Of a DNA stretch of 64,000 bases, positions 16,981 to 25,536 are shown piece after piece. The stretch comes from Marinoscillum pacificum (GTDB lineage: Bacteria; Bacteroidota; Bacteroidia; Cytophagales; Cyclobacteriaceae). The stretch lies in contig NZ_JAMZMJ010000005.1 of NCBI RefSeq assembly GCF_024714495.1, positions 248,001 to 312,000 of the forward strand, read 5' to 3'. Every line of letters begins with the position of its first letter. The first letter of the stretch is position 1. The notes beneath the pieces are model-generated. The model saw only the letters and a list, made by a program, of their open reading frames with translations, was not told where the DNA came from and searched no databases. The position numbers and the translations under genes were made by a program.

Positions 16981-17796
16981 TTATTTTGATATGATTGTTC
17001 CTGTTTGGTTTTGATTAATAATTGCTTCAACTAAAGTACCTTCTTTGGTACCGTTAATGATTCGAGCAGACTTAGCTCCCTGATCCAATGCAATTTGGCA
17101 AGACTCGATTTTGGGGATCATGCCGCCTACGATGACTTCATCAAAAAGAGGGGCCAACTCATCATAAGCAAGTTCCTGGATCAAAGAATCTACATCATCT
17201 TTGTCCATCATCAATCCATCAACATCTGTCAATACAATGTAATCATCTGCATCAACAGCACCGGCAACTGCACCAGCCATCATGTCTGCGTTGATATTAA
17301 AGGTGTGTCCCTCTTTGCTCGGTGCAACACATGCCACCACAGGGATATAATTCTTATCTAGCAAGTCGTTGAGAATCGTAGGGTCAATACTGTCGATATT
17401 TCCAACCTGACCTAAATCTATTTGACTGTCTCCATCATGATGATATCTTCTGGAAGCTTTGGCTAGTCCACCATCCTTACCACTTATACCTACGGCACGA
17501 TGCCCAAGATTATTAAGTAAAGTCACTAAACCTGAGTTTACTTCTCCAAGCAATGTCATCTCGATGTACTTCATTGCTTCTGGAGTCGTTTTCCTGTGAC
17601 CTCCTATAAATTCAGATTGGATTTTGACTGTTGTTAAAATGTCATTGATGAATGGTCCTCCGCCATGCACTACAACTACGCGCTTACCAGCTTGATGGAG
17701 TTTTCCTATGTCTTTCATCACGGAAAGCTTGATCTGATCATTGACCATAGCATTTCCGCCATACTTGATAACTATTGTTTCTTTCTGGTCGATAAT
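16981..17796 (-). CDS. argB: acetylglutamate kinase with atypical start
   Basis: ArgB phosphorylates N-acetylglutamate. The first in-frame ATG (17746-17748) would give MVNDQIKLS and lose the catalytic Lys motif VIKYGGNAM, which is encoded just upstream. The frame is open back to a TAA at 17836-17838 but has no ATG, GTG or TTG. The start given here is an ATT at 17794-17796 and is only a guess; other ATT/ATA/ATC codons are possible. An ATG at 17855-17857 opens a different frame (14 codons) that overlaps this one, so a 1-base indel at 17813-17838 would restore a normal start. Later motifs are intact: VVVVHGGGPFIND and NINADMMAGAVAGA. Confidence 0.85.
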   Translation of the reverse strand: MIDQKETIVIKYGGNAMVNDQIKLSVMKDIGKLHQAGKRVVVVHGGGPFINDILTTVKIQSEFIGGHRKTTPEAMKYIEMTLLGEVNSGLVTLLNNLGHRAVGISGKDGGLAKASRRYHHDGDSQIDLGQVGNIDSIDPTILNDLLDKNYIPVVACVAPSKEGHTFNINADMMAGAVAGAVDADDYIVLTDVDGLMMDKDDVDSLIQELAYDELAPLFDEVIVGGMIPKIESCQIALDQGAKSARIINGTKEGTLVEAIINQNQTGTIISK

Positions 17797-17875
17797 ACTG
17801 TACGTTAAAATTTCAGGATATAAAGAATGCTCTATTTAATAAAGAGGTGAAGAGCATAAAATGTTTGAAAAAAAG

Positions 17876-17883
17876 CAAATTTA
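17876..17883 (-). promoter_or_regulatory. -7 box of the arginine operon
   Basis: On the - strand TAAATTTG fits TAnnTTTG. A start near 17868 would put the out-of-frame ATG (17857) about 12 bases into the transcript and the argB frame another 20-70 bases on. Confidence 0.5.
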
Positions 17884-17935
17884 AGCATTTTATTTAACCT
17901 CTTCGGAGCAATCGACCTTACTGGATGGCATTCTA

Positions 17936-18754
17936 TTACTGAGATTGCACACTATCAACTCGCTTCAAAAGCTCAAAATTTTGCTTCACTTGACTAGTGT
18001 TTTCAGCTTGTTTCAAACTCAATTTTCGAATAGTATGTGACTGATCTGAAACCGCATTTCGAACCTCTTCTAAGCGCTGGGTATTATTGGTTGTCTCTTG
18101 TAAAATATCGGCTATCTCTCTTGATTGTTGCATTACTGAATCAAGTGTTTCCTGTTGTTGCATCTGACTCAATCCTATTTTGGCAGTTCGATCATTCAAA
18201 ATTCGTAATTGAGAATTCAACCGATCAGCTGTTGCTTGATAGTTGAAATACAGCCCAACGGCATTTACCAAAATCAAAGTAGCACAACCTCCGATTAAAA
18301 TATTTTTAAATTTTTTAAGATCTAGTGATCGAAGGGATATAAACTCCCTATTTACAAGATCCTGAAGTGAATGATTGACTCTAAACTGTTGGCTAGCCAA
18401 TGATAACAGCTTGGCAGAAACAGCAATATCCGGTAAAAACTGAGGGATAACCCCGTCACTTCGCTCTCCACAATACACTGTATTGTCTACCATTGGTAAA
18501 GACTGCCAACTCGATACATACCCACGCTTTTCCAGATAGCTTATTAGATCCATTACTTCCAGCAAGTAGCTCATCTGATTATTGAGAGTGCCTGAAGCAT
18601 GAACTACCAGCAATTGCTGATAACTACTCATTTCCAGTTTCCCCATTTCAATTCCCCAACCTGGTCGTATAAAATCAATGAGCGAAACAACATTGGAAGC
18701 ACCATTAACCAGGCTTCTTACAATATGTCTTTCATTATCACTAAATGGCCTCAT
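17936..18754 (-). CDS. membrane-anchored coiled-coil protein, last gene of the racemase operon
   Basis: I do not recognise a family. The 272-residue protein has a globular N-terminal part (1-148) rich in hydrophobic helices, one membrane helix at about 150-170 (NILIGGCATLILVNAVGLYF), and a C-terminal ~100-residue region rich in Gln, Asn, Ser and Leu heptads. That region is predicted to be a coiled coil, probably outside the cytoplasm. Its ATG overlaps the alr stop as TAATG, so translation is coupled. It could anchor or export the product of the ATP-grasp/Cys-hydrolase/racemase operon, or be a structural partner. This is inference from position only. Confidence 0.75.
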   Translation of the reverse strand: MRPFSDNERHIVRSLVNGASNVVSLIDFIRPGWGIEMGKLEMSSYQQLLVVHASGTLNNQMSYLLEVMDLISYLEKRGYVSSWQSLPMVDNTVYCGERSDGVIPQFLPDIAVSAKLLSLASQQFRVNHSLQDLVNREFISLRSLDLKKFKNILIGGCATLILVNAVGLYFNYQATADRLNSQLRILNDRTAKIGLSQMQQQETLDSVMQQSREIADILQETTNNTQRLEEVRNAVSDQSHTIRKLSLKQAENTSQVKQNFELLKRVDSVQSQ

Positions 18755-19914
18755 TACTTAACAATGGTTCGTGGAATAGCAGCAGGAAGTCTACTCAGCA
18801 TCTCATTGTTCATCAATTGAGTCACCTGGGTAAAGGAGCTAATATTAATGGTATTGCTCTTTTGACGTCCAACCAATACCACTTCTTCTCCAACCTCTAC
18901 ACCTTTGATATGAGAAACATCTACCATGAATAAATTCATATTGATTAGTCCAACAACAGGAGCCTTTTTCCCTTTGATGAGTACATGCCCACGATTAGAC
19001 TGCCCACGTGGGTACCCATTGGAATAACCAAGTGGCAAAACCGCAACTTCCATATCTCGAGTAGCCTGGTAACTAGTACCATAACCGATAAACTCCCCTT
19101 CTTTTACATGACGAAGGTCCATGATATCCGTCTTCCAGGTAAAAAGCCTTTTCAAAGCACCATTGGAGCTAGTAGCACCGATTTCCTGCAAGTGTGCATA
19201 GTAGATATCCGGGCTTGGCCAAAAGCCATATTGGGCTACACCAATCCTGACCATATCATATACCGTATCAGGATACGCTAATGCAGCTGCAGAACAGGCA
19301 ATGTGTTTGATTTTAGGCAGGACATTCTTCTTCTTGCATTGTTTCAAAAACTCTTTGTAACGAGCATGCTGAGAATCGATTTTAAACTTATTGGCGAAAC
19401 TCTCAGCTCCCCCGAAATGCGTACATAATCCGGTAAACTCGATAAACTCCGCATTCTTCTTTAAGAAAGTAAGCGTTTTAGGAAAGTCTGAAGCTTGCAT
19501 CCCAGTTCTATTGGCGCCTGTCTCCACCTCTATATGTAAATGCGCTTGCTTTCCAAGGGCTTTCGCTTTGTGAAGGACAATTTCCAATCGCTCGTAATTG
19601 AAGACAAAAAATTCAATGCCATTTTCAATAGCCCAATCAATGTCTTCGTCATACAAAATACCCATGACCATCACGTCAGCTTTAGCTGATTTGGCATCCA
19701 AGACTTCTTCTGCCTCAAAAGCTGACGCAGTAGCAAAGTGATTCACTCCAGATTTCTCGGCCATACGAACAAAAGGTCCAATTCCATGGCCATAGGCATT
19801 GGCTTTTACTACAGATGAAATACGTACTCCATCACCTACCTTCTTGCGAATGAAGTTGATATTGTTGGTTAATGAAGATTGACTCAGCTCTATTCTTGAT
19901 GAGTGTCTTACCAT
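18754..19914 (-). CDS. alr: alanine racemase-family enzyme (stand-alone)
   Basis: The 386-residue fold-type III PLP enzyme has the PLP Lys in VVKANAYGHG (Lys37), the N-terminal IELSQSSLTNNI, the second catalytic region FIGYGTSYQA, LPLGYSNGYPRG, and MNLFMVDVSHI. Many family members have Met-Asp where this has Met-Asn (MNLF). In most Bacteroidota the cell-wall alanine racemase is fused to MurF. A free-standing copy inside a four-gene operon with an ATP-grasp ligase suggests a dedicated D-amino acid supply. The substrate may be Ala, Ser or another amino acid. It overlaps the upstream 662-aa gene by 7 bases. Confidence 0.9.
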   Translation of the reverse strand: MVRHSSRIELSQSSLTNNINFIRKKVGDGVRISSVVKANAYGHGIGPFVRMAEKSGVNHFATASAFEAEEVLDAKSAKADVMVMGILYDEDIDWAIENGIEFFVFNYERLEIVLHKAKALGKQAHLHIEVETGANRTGMQASDFPKTLTFLKKNAEFIEFTGLCTHFGGAESFANKFKIDSQHARYKEFLKQCKKKNVLPKIKHIACSAAALAYPDTVYDMVRIGVAQYGFWPSPDIYYAHLQEIGATSSNGALKRLFTWKTDIMDLRHVKEGEFIGYGTSYQATRDMEVAVLPLGYSNGYPRGQSNRGHVLIKGKKAPVVGLINMNLFMVDVSHIKGVEVGEEVVLVGRQKSNTINISSFTQVTQLMNNEMLSRLPAAIPRTIVK

Positions 19915-21896
19915 ATTTTTTGTTGATTATTCCAGGTATATGACTTACCCCAGCTGGACTTAGCCAGGTTATCTACTTCTTTTAGTTCCGAATCTGGAAC
20001 CTGATTTACTTTATGAGCTACATCTAAATGGCTATAATGAAATGCGTAAATACGCGCTGCAAACTGTGCTATTGGCAAACTGGACTCTCCGTGTTTTTCT
20101 CCAAAACCAAAAACGGCGGGTTTAATCCCTTGTCCCCAATCTTGTCGTCCTTCGTTGTTCGGGTTTAAGAAATAAGCTCTAGCTTTTCCATTTTGATCTT
20201 TAGCTATTCGCAACAAGGAAATGGCGTGAAACCCAACCATATCTCCTTTGGATGACGTGATAAATATCCCTACTGGATTTGGATAAGACATCTCCCGATC
20301 TCCGTTGAAGTCTGGATGAAATGCGGCATAAAAGATTCGTATAAAACCTTCAAAATCCAGAATAGAGTTGGTCAAATAATCATAGCAGGAGGCAAAACTC
20401 AATTGTATCCACTGTCCATACATTGCAGGGTTTACCCACTTATGCGGATCTTCAGCTCTTCCTGCAGATCGCTTCATCATCTCGTTATATATCTTATCCA
20501 GATGTGGTACTAACAAAACAGAAACCGGATCGAGATTGTAATCCAATTTCTCAACCAATCCTTTGCCTAGTTGATTAGAAACCAAATCGTGATTTTCAAA
20601 TCGCATGATCAGGTTGTTTTGAGTAGCAACCGTGATGATCATGTCTATGAGCTTAGCAGGTGCATGCTGACTCCACATACTCAGTCCTCTTGCTGACTGA
20701 CAAGTAGGATTATTACCTTGTCCAACTCCAAGAGGCTGTCCCAACATTTTAATAACTCCACCTAACAAGTATTGCTGAGCTGTCACATCCATATCTGGAT
20801 GAATCAAAGATTTGATGATCCGCTTTTCTACTTGCGGGTTCAATTTGATCTTCCTTAAATTCTCCAACCCAACTCGCACAGGACGTCTGGAGAACAGGTT
20901 TTTACCCAACATTCGAGCCAATCCATAAATGCATTGACAGTTATCGGGACTAACAATTTCTATAATTAGCGTAGAAACTAACTCATGAAACTTTTCCCAT
21001 TCGGCTTTACCTCGATCATTAAGATCCAGGCAATTTGGCACCAACTCAGGATGTTCCTTCACCAGTTTCTTGAGCAACAACGGATGGTATTGACTGACCA
21101 AACCTGTTTGATGCATGTAATAACCGAAGCTATCAGCTTCGTGCGATAGTGTTCTAAGGTTGGCATTATCCAAAAAGTCCTGATAATCTTCCAGTGTTTG
21201 ATGCAGAATCGAATTCTGGGAAGGTTTGTAGACTGCATTGATATATAACCTTACAGATTTATCAACTTCACGATCACCAGAAGTATCAAAACGAGCATCT
21301 ACCAGACGTATTAATTCGCGCGCTTTTCTAGTCACTATCGGACGCTGCTCGCAAATCAAACGGATTTCCTCAGCCAACTTATCGTATACGCCACCCAAAT
21401 CAATCTCTGAAATGATGAATCCGAACAGATTAAAGGCCTTCTTCAGCTCACGCTCACTCATGACAGTGCGTGTCTCTTCGGCTGGTTCTTTTAGTGCAAA
21501 CTCTAGATTATGAACCACTACTTCTTCCAGGAAATTCTGTGCTTCTTTGGCGTTAATCACCTCACTTTGCTGATCTCCATTGGCATAAGCCAATAACCGA
21601 AGCTCAGAGAGCAATTCAAAACTAGAAGAAGGATGACCGGCTTTTAAGGTTCCTTTCACAAGTGCTGGAACTAACTTATCTGGTTCATTCCAAGCCGTAC
21701 CGAAGAAAATACCGGCCTGATCTAGCTCGCCGCTTTTCTCATATAAATAAGACAATCCATCTCTAGTCAGACTGAGAATATCAATCTGTGATGCGAGCTT
21801 GGCTGCTTTGTCTCTTTTGGTAAAATCAGGAGCCTCTTTGAATTCTAAAAAACTGTTTTCAAAATTTTCGAATACCCTATTTGAGGTTTCTTGCAT
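19908..21896 (-). CDS. large protein with papain-like Gln/Cys/His/Asn pattern
   Basis: The first ~380 residues are alpha-helical and resemble no domain I can name. From ~385 the sequence shows a cysteine-peptidase layout: GQGNNPTCQSARG with Gln393 six residues before Cys399 (papain Q19/C25 has the same spacing), then GFHAISLLRI with His557, then AYFLNPNNEG with Asn578. FLNPN-type strands after the His and GxHA before it also fit papain or transglutaminase-like hydrolases and transpeptidases. There is no signal peptide, so it acts in the cytoplasm. It lies 82 bases after the ATP-grasp gene and overlaps alr. A peptide hydrolase or acyl/peptidyl transferase acting with the ligase and racemase is my inference. 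Confidence 0.75.
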   Translation of the reverse strand: MQETSNRVFENFENSFLEFKEAPDFTKRDKAAKLASQIDILSLTRDGLSYLYEKSGELDQAGIFFGTAWNEPDKLVPALVKGTLKAGHPSSSFELLSELRLLAYANGDQQSEVINAKEAQNFLEEVVVHNLEFALKEPAEETRTVMSERELKKAFNLFGFIISEIDLGGVYDKLAEEIRLICEQRPIVTRKARELIRLVDARFDTSGDREVDKSVRLYINAVYKPSQNSILHQTLEDYQDFLDNANLRTLSHEADSFGYYMHQTGLVSQYHPLLLKKLVKEHPELVPNCLDLNDRGKAEWEKFHELVSTLIIEIVSPDNCQCIYGLARMLGKNLFSRRPVRVGLENLRKIKLNPQVEKRIIKSLIHPDMDVTAQQYLLGGVIKMLGQPLGVGQGNNPTCQSARGLSMWSQHAPAKLIDMIITVATQNNLIMRFENHDLVSNQLGKGLVEKLDYNLDPVSVLLVPHLDKIYNEMMKRSAGRAEDPHKWVNPAMYGQWIQLSFASCYDYLTNSILDFEGFIRIFYAAFHPDFNGDREMSYPNPVGIFITSSKGDMVGFHAISLLRIAKDQNGKARAYFLNPNNEGRQDWGQGIKPAVFGFGEKHGESSLPIAQFAARIYAFHYSHLDVAHKVNQVPDSELKEVDNLAKSSWGKSYTWNNQQKIW

Positions 21897-21978
21897 TGTT
21901 GATTTGGGTCAATAAAGAACTTCTCGACAGCCATACCCATCGAGAAGCAACAAATAATTGTATCTGATTATCAATTAA

Positions 21979-23202
21979 TTACACATAGAAATCTACTTCT
22001 TCATAATGAAGCAGCAGCTCTGTCATTCGGTCTGGATCTTCACCTTTGAAGTTGATCGTACCAAAGTGATTTCCAAAACCTTCTCTGTTGTCACTAATCT
22101 TCTGTGTGCTCAAAGGCGGAACTAGCGTGTGATCCACAAAGTATGGTTCGTTATTCAGCTCCTCAGGGATTTCAAGTTTCGAGAAAGTACGTTTCTGAGG
22201 GTAGATCATCACATTACCATTGTAGTTATCAGGGAAATAATCCTTCGATGGGAAGATTTCGTCCAGTTCCTCTTCAGTAATATTTGGGTCATGGCATAGC
22301 ACAAATGCAGCTAATGCATCAAATCCCCAGGATTTACTCGCCAACTCTAAAATGTGACCTCCAGGGATTCTACAGGCCGTTTCTCCAAAGTTCAATTCAT
22401 CATTCTCAGTCAGGAACCACTCTGGATGCACCATACCATATTCGATTCCGAAGATGTCTACCAACTTCTGCACATGCTTATATATGAGTTCACGCTTAGA
22501 ATTGAGATAATGTCCTTCTGGAATGAAGTTAGAATATCCTAAATGCACGTATTCTGTGATATTCAAGAAACGCACTTTTCCTTTGTTGATGAACGCCTCA
22601 CATGAGAATTCTCGACCAGGCAAGTGACTCTCAGCCAGACATGGGAAATCACTATCCTCACACTTCTCATCTATATCTTTCATAGACTTCAACAGCCTAT
22701 GCCCCACTGTACCAGCTGAAGCAAACGGCTTGATGTGTACCCAGCTATCCTCTTCACCGTCCAATTGAAGATTAGCTTCATTGAGACGTTTCATGAAGGC
22801 TTTGACTCCTTCTTTGTTGTAAACCTCTTCAAATAGGCCTACTCGTAATCCACCAATGAGCGCTTTACGCTTCATCATTGCTTTATTTCTAAACAAGAAA
22901 GCACGGTTTAACACACGTGGATCACCACGATAGATTGAATTGAGAGCTCCGGCCCACTCTACTGTTTCCTCAAACAACGGAACAGCTACATCCACTCCAT
23001 AGGGTTGTAATTTTTCAAATAGATCTAACGAATTAGAGGTATCACTCCATTCATTTAGTTGATACGAGACGAATGGAATATTATTCTCTTTTGCATAGGG
23101 TTCAAAATCAGGAAAGGAAACCACTACATACGGTTTCCCAAGCTTTTCCATACTTTCGATTACGGGCAAACTCCACCCCATCAATGCGAAACATTTAGCC
23201 AT
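21979..23202 (-). CDS. ATP-grasp carboxylate-amine ligase
   Basis: The 407-residue enzyme has an N-terminal pre-ATP-grasp Rossmann-like part (1-100), a mixed ATP-binding part with HIKPFASAGTVG (Lys158), ESHLPGREFSCEAF (from Glu191) as the adenine-contacting linker, and the metal-binding end GMVHPEWF (His259, Glu261) followed by NFGETACRIPGGH (Glu274, Arg278). The G-x-x-H-x-E...E-x-x-x-R-x-x-G-G pattern is that of amino-acid/peptide ligases such as BacD and carnosine synthase. It is first in an operon with a Cys-hydrolase-like protein and an alanine racemase. Its substrates are unknown. A terminator-like leader structure precedes it. Confidence 0.88.
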   Translation of the reverse strand: MAKCFALMGWSLPVIESMEKLGKPYVVVSFPDFEPYAKENNIPFVSYQLNEWSDTSNSLDLFEKLQPYGVDVAVPLFEETVEWAGALNSIYRGDPRVLNRAFLFRNKAMMKRKALIGGLRVGLFEEVYNKEGVKAFMKRLNEANLQLDGEEDSWVHIKPFASAGTVGHRLLKSMKDIDEKCEDSDFPCLAESHLPGREFSCEAFINKGKVRFLNITEYVHLGYSNFIPEGHYLNSKRELIYKHVQKLVDIFGIEYGMVHPEWFLTENDELNFGETACRIPGGHILELASKSWGFDALAAFVLCHDPNITEEELDEIFPSKDYFPDNYNGNVMIYPQKRTFSKLEIPEELNNEPYFVDHTLVPPLSTQKISDNREGFGNHFGTINFKGEDPDRMTELLLHYEEVDFYV

Positions 23203-23235
23203 TATAATTATCGATTTTTGGTTTCAAGAAATTAT

Positions 23236-23304
23236 AAAAAAGGACAGATGTATCCTGTGGCGAGAGAAAAGGGCACGTATGTCCTGTTGTGGATGGATAC
23301 ATCT
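23236..23304 (-). promoter_or_regulatory. structured leader with terminator-like hairpin before the ATP-grasp operon
   Basis: On the - strand AGATGTATCC (23304-23295) pairs perfectly with GGATACATCT (23255-23246) across 39 bases. Inside that loop AGGACA (23285-23280) can pair with TGTCCT (23246-23241), which runs straight into TTTTTT. The second helix shares a base with the first and is followed by a T run, so the two look like alternative or pseudoknotted states. It ends 33 bases before the ATP-grasp ATG. No gene upstream on this strand needs a terminator, so leader attenuation is the simplest reading. Confidence 0.6.
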
Positions 23305-23474
23305 ATAATAAGTAAGGAATACCGGTGTAGAATGTTCCGAAAAATCTCAATCCATTAGCTGAGTACAGTGATTTCTTAGAATAATGAAAGGTTTTTAGAT
23401 ATTTTGACGCGCATTTCCGAAATACCTGTCATTCATTTAACTTAACGGAACTACACTTAGAGCCTTTGATTAAT

Positions 23475-24554
23475 ATGAAACGATCTTACCTCCTACTTGT
23501 CATCATTGTTGCATTTTCATGTGCACAGCAAACACCGGAAGAGCTACTTTCCATAACAAGAGATAAGTATAATTCAAGTAATTACATCAGTTTAACAGCA
23601 ACCTCCTACTGGCCTGACATGCTTGGCATTGTCGATACGACACTTTATAAAATGGAGTTTATAAATGATGGATCACCATATCTTGGATATGGATTTGTAA
23701 TTAAGAAAAGGAAGGCCGATGTAGTTTATCTAGATGGTATGTTTCAAAGGTTTGAGCATATAAAGACAGCTCTTAAATCATATGATTCTGCTAGTCTAGC
23801 CACTAATAATACTCCACTTACCAAGAGTACAGTTATACAATACAACCCTCTTACACTTCTAGAAATGGATTGGAATTTTTCAATGGACAGTCTTCTTGAG
23901 AATAAAAAAATGATGGTTTACGAATCTTTAGAAAGGGATACCGTTTATGAAGGATTAAAAGTGAAAGTATTTTTCAAACTTTATATTAATCCTGCTTCAA
24001 ACCAAGTGGCTCAATTTGAGCGACTCGCATATCAAGATGGGAATCTAGGACAAAAAATGGTCTGGACTTACAGAAATTCTCAATTTGATAATGAAAAGAC
24101 CGCTTTACATTATGATTTGCCTGAGAGTTATGTTTCCATTACTGACTCAGGATATGAATTGATGAAAGTAGGTGATAAAGCACCGGATTTCAAAGGAATT
24201 ACGTTGGCTGGAGATAGTATTTCTCTTTCTCAGTATCTGGGTAAAAAAATATTGGTTGACATATCCGTCATTAACTGTGGATATTGCAAAGAAGCATTGG
24301 AATACATTAATCAATCAAAAAACATCATTGAGAATATCGAAACAGTCTATATCAATCCCGAGGACGATATTGACCGTATGCGTTTATATAAGAGACAGGT
24401 TGCTATTCCATTTCCAGTAATTGCGGGTCGAGAAGATCTAGGCAGAGCATTTGGAGTGAATGGATACCCCACTTTCATTGTCATCAATGAAGAAGGAATC
24501 ATTGAACAAGTACAACAGGGATACACCAAAGAGTTTTTAGATCAGTTTATGTAA
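23475..24554 (+). CDS. TlpA-like thioredoxin-fold lipoprotein
   Basis: The start is set at ATG 23475 because the upstream TTG adds only MIN before the signal peptide. Residues 1-16 form a lipoprotein signal (MKRSYLLLVIIVAFSC). A beta-rich region of about 200 residues follows. The C-terminal ~145 residues are a thioredoxin/AhpC-TSA domain, starting at KVGDKAPDFKGITL, with the redox motif CGYC and a cis-Pro region GVNGYPTFIVI. Bacteroidota have many such membrane-anchored periplasmic thiol oxidoreductases. Partner proteins cannot be inferred. It diverges from the ATP-grasp operon. Confidence 0.85.
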   Translation: MKRSYLLLVIIVAFSCAQQTPEELLSITRDKYNSSNYISLTATSYWPDMLGIVDTTLYKMEFINDGSPYLGYGFVIKKRKADVVYLDGMFQRFEHIKTALKSYDSASLATNNTPLTKSTVIQYNPLTLLEMDWNFSMDSLLENKKMMVYESLERDTVYEGLKVKVFFKLYINPASNQVAQFERLAYQDGNLGQKMVWTYRNSQFDNEKTALHYDLPESYVSITDSGYELMKVGDKAPDFKGITLAGDSISLSQYLGKKILVDISVINCGYCKEALEYINQSKNIIENIETVYINPEDDIDRMRLYKRQVAIPFPVIAGREDLGRAFGVNGYPTFIVINEEGIIEQVQQGYTKEFLDQFM

Positions 24555-24621
24555 ATATCTAAAACACTTGAATTGATCAATTAGTTGATGGCGCATATTA
24601 TAAACTAAATACCACCAACTA

Positions 24622-25176
24622 ATGACTGTAAAAGAACTTAGACAACAGCTACATGACTGGGTAGACCGGGGAGATACCAAAATTCTGAAAATGCTCTATG
24701 CCATCAGCAAAGTATATTTCACAGAGGCCAACCCTACCCGATCGGATTCACCTCTATACCGTCTGGTCTATTCCAGTGTCAGATCAGAATCGTGCGATCA
24801 GGATTGTATTGATAAAATTTTAGCCAGCTCAGTAAAAAACAATCCATCTAAAGAACTTACCGGAATGCTTCTGTATTCTGAAGATCGTTTCATCCAAATC
24901 CTCGAAGGGCCTTTGGTTAATGTAATGGAGACTTACAACATGATACTAAAAGATCCAAGGCATGGCGGATCAGTAATTAGATATTGTGCTCCCACTGAGG
25001 AACGTTATTTTGAAGATTGGCACATGGGTTCTAAAAGTATCGAGGAACATGCCTTGGAATTCAAGACGGATATCTCTTCGGAAGAAAAGAAACTGTATAA
25101 CTCCCTGGCAGACGGGAATCTTGCTTCCTATAGAGATGATAGTCTAAGAATGCTTAAAACGTTTCTGGCGTTCTAA
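24622..25176 (+). CDS. BLUF-domain blue-light photoreceptor
   Basis: The 184-residue protein carries a ~40-residue N-terminal extension and then a BLUF domain. The flavin-site residues are in register: Tyr50 in RLVYSS, Asn74 in KNNPSKELTG, and Gln92 in FIQILEG, with the Tyr-Asn (24) and Asn-Gln (18) spacing of AppA. FEDWHMGSK near residue 135 supplies the Trp/Met region. No output domain follows, so it is a short BLUF protein that probably signals through a partner. It ends at a good terminator. Confidence 0.92.
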   Translation: MTVKELRQQLHDWVDRGDTKILKMLYAISKVYFTEANPTRSDSPLYRLVYSSVRSESCDQDCIDKILASSVKNNPSKELTGMLLYSEDRFIQILEGPLVNVMETYNMILKDPRHGGSVIRYCAPTEERYFEDWHMGSKSIEEHALEFKTDISSEEKKLYNSLADGNLASYRDDSLRMLKTFLAF

Positions 25177-25198
25177 AAAGTATCAAGCTACTTTTTTT
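25175..25198 (+). terminator. terminator of the BLUF gene
   Basis: AAAAAGTA-TCAAGC-TACTTTTT forms an 8-bp stem with seven T, overlapping the BLUF stop codon. Confidence 0.75.
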
Positions 25199-25237
25199 GG
25201 CATAGCCCTTGAACTTTTACTATTAAAACCAATAACT

Positions 25238-25420
25238 ATGACATTTAAAGTAATAGCAATATCACTAGTAATAATCGGATTTTTAGGATTAACATTTGGA
25301 GTATTAGGCATCTTCGGCACCCCTGTAATCGCTCTTAATGGATGGGCAATGGCCATTTTAGGCTTTATTTTCTTCCTATCTGGAATGGGCCTTTTAAAAC
25401 GTCAGTTAGACTCCAATTAA
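25238..25420 (+). CDS. small two-helix membrane protein
   Basis: The 60-residue peptide is almost entirely two hydrophobic helices (about residues 3-25 and 32-52) joined by GTPVIALNGW, with a short charged tail. ATG start, preceded by A-rich sequence. No family is recognised. It is a single gene behind the BLUF terminator and ahead of a perfect 11-bp inverted repeat. Confidence 0.6.
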   Translation: MTFKVIAISLVIIGFLGLTFGVLGIFGTPVIALNGWAMAILGFIFFLSGMGLLKRQLDSN

Positions 25421-25444
25421 TCATTATTGCATTCTCATTCTGAT

Positions 25445-25487
25445 AAATGGAATTGCCAAATCGGTAAAAATATGATCAATTCCATTT
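25445..25487. repeat. perfect 11-bp inverted repeat
   Basis: AAATGGAATTG (25445-25455) and CAATTCCATTT (25477-25487) flank 21 bases, followed after 10 bases by CTTTTTTTGG. It may be the terminator of the small membrane gene or an operator for the DUF6090 gene 50 bases downstream. Confidence 0.55.
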
Positions 25488-25536
25488 CATGAATTTTCTT
25501 TTTTTGGTAGTTTGGTTGGAGAACTAACCGAACTCC

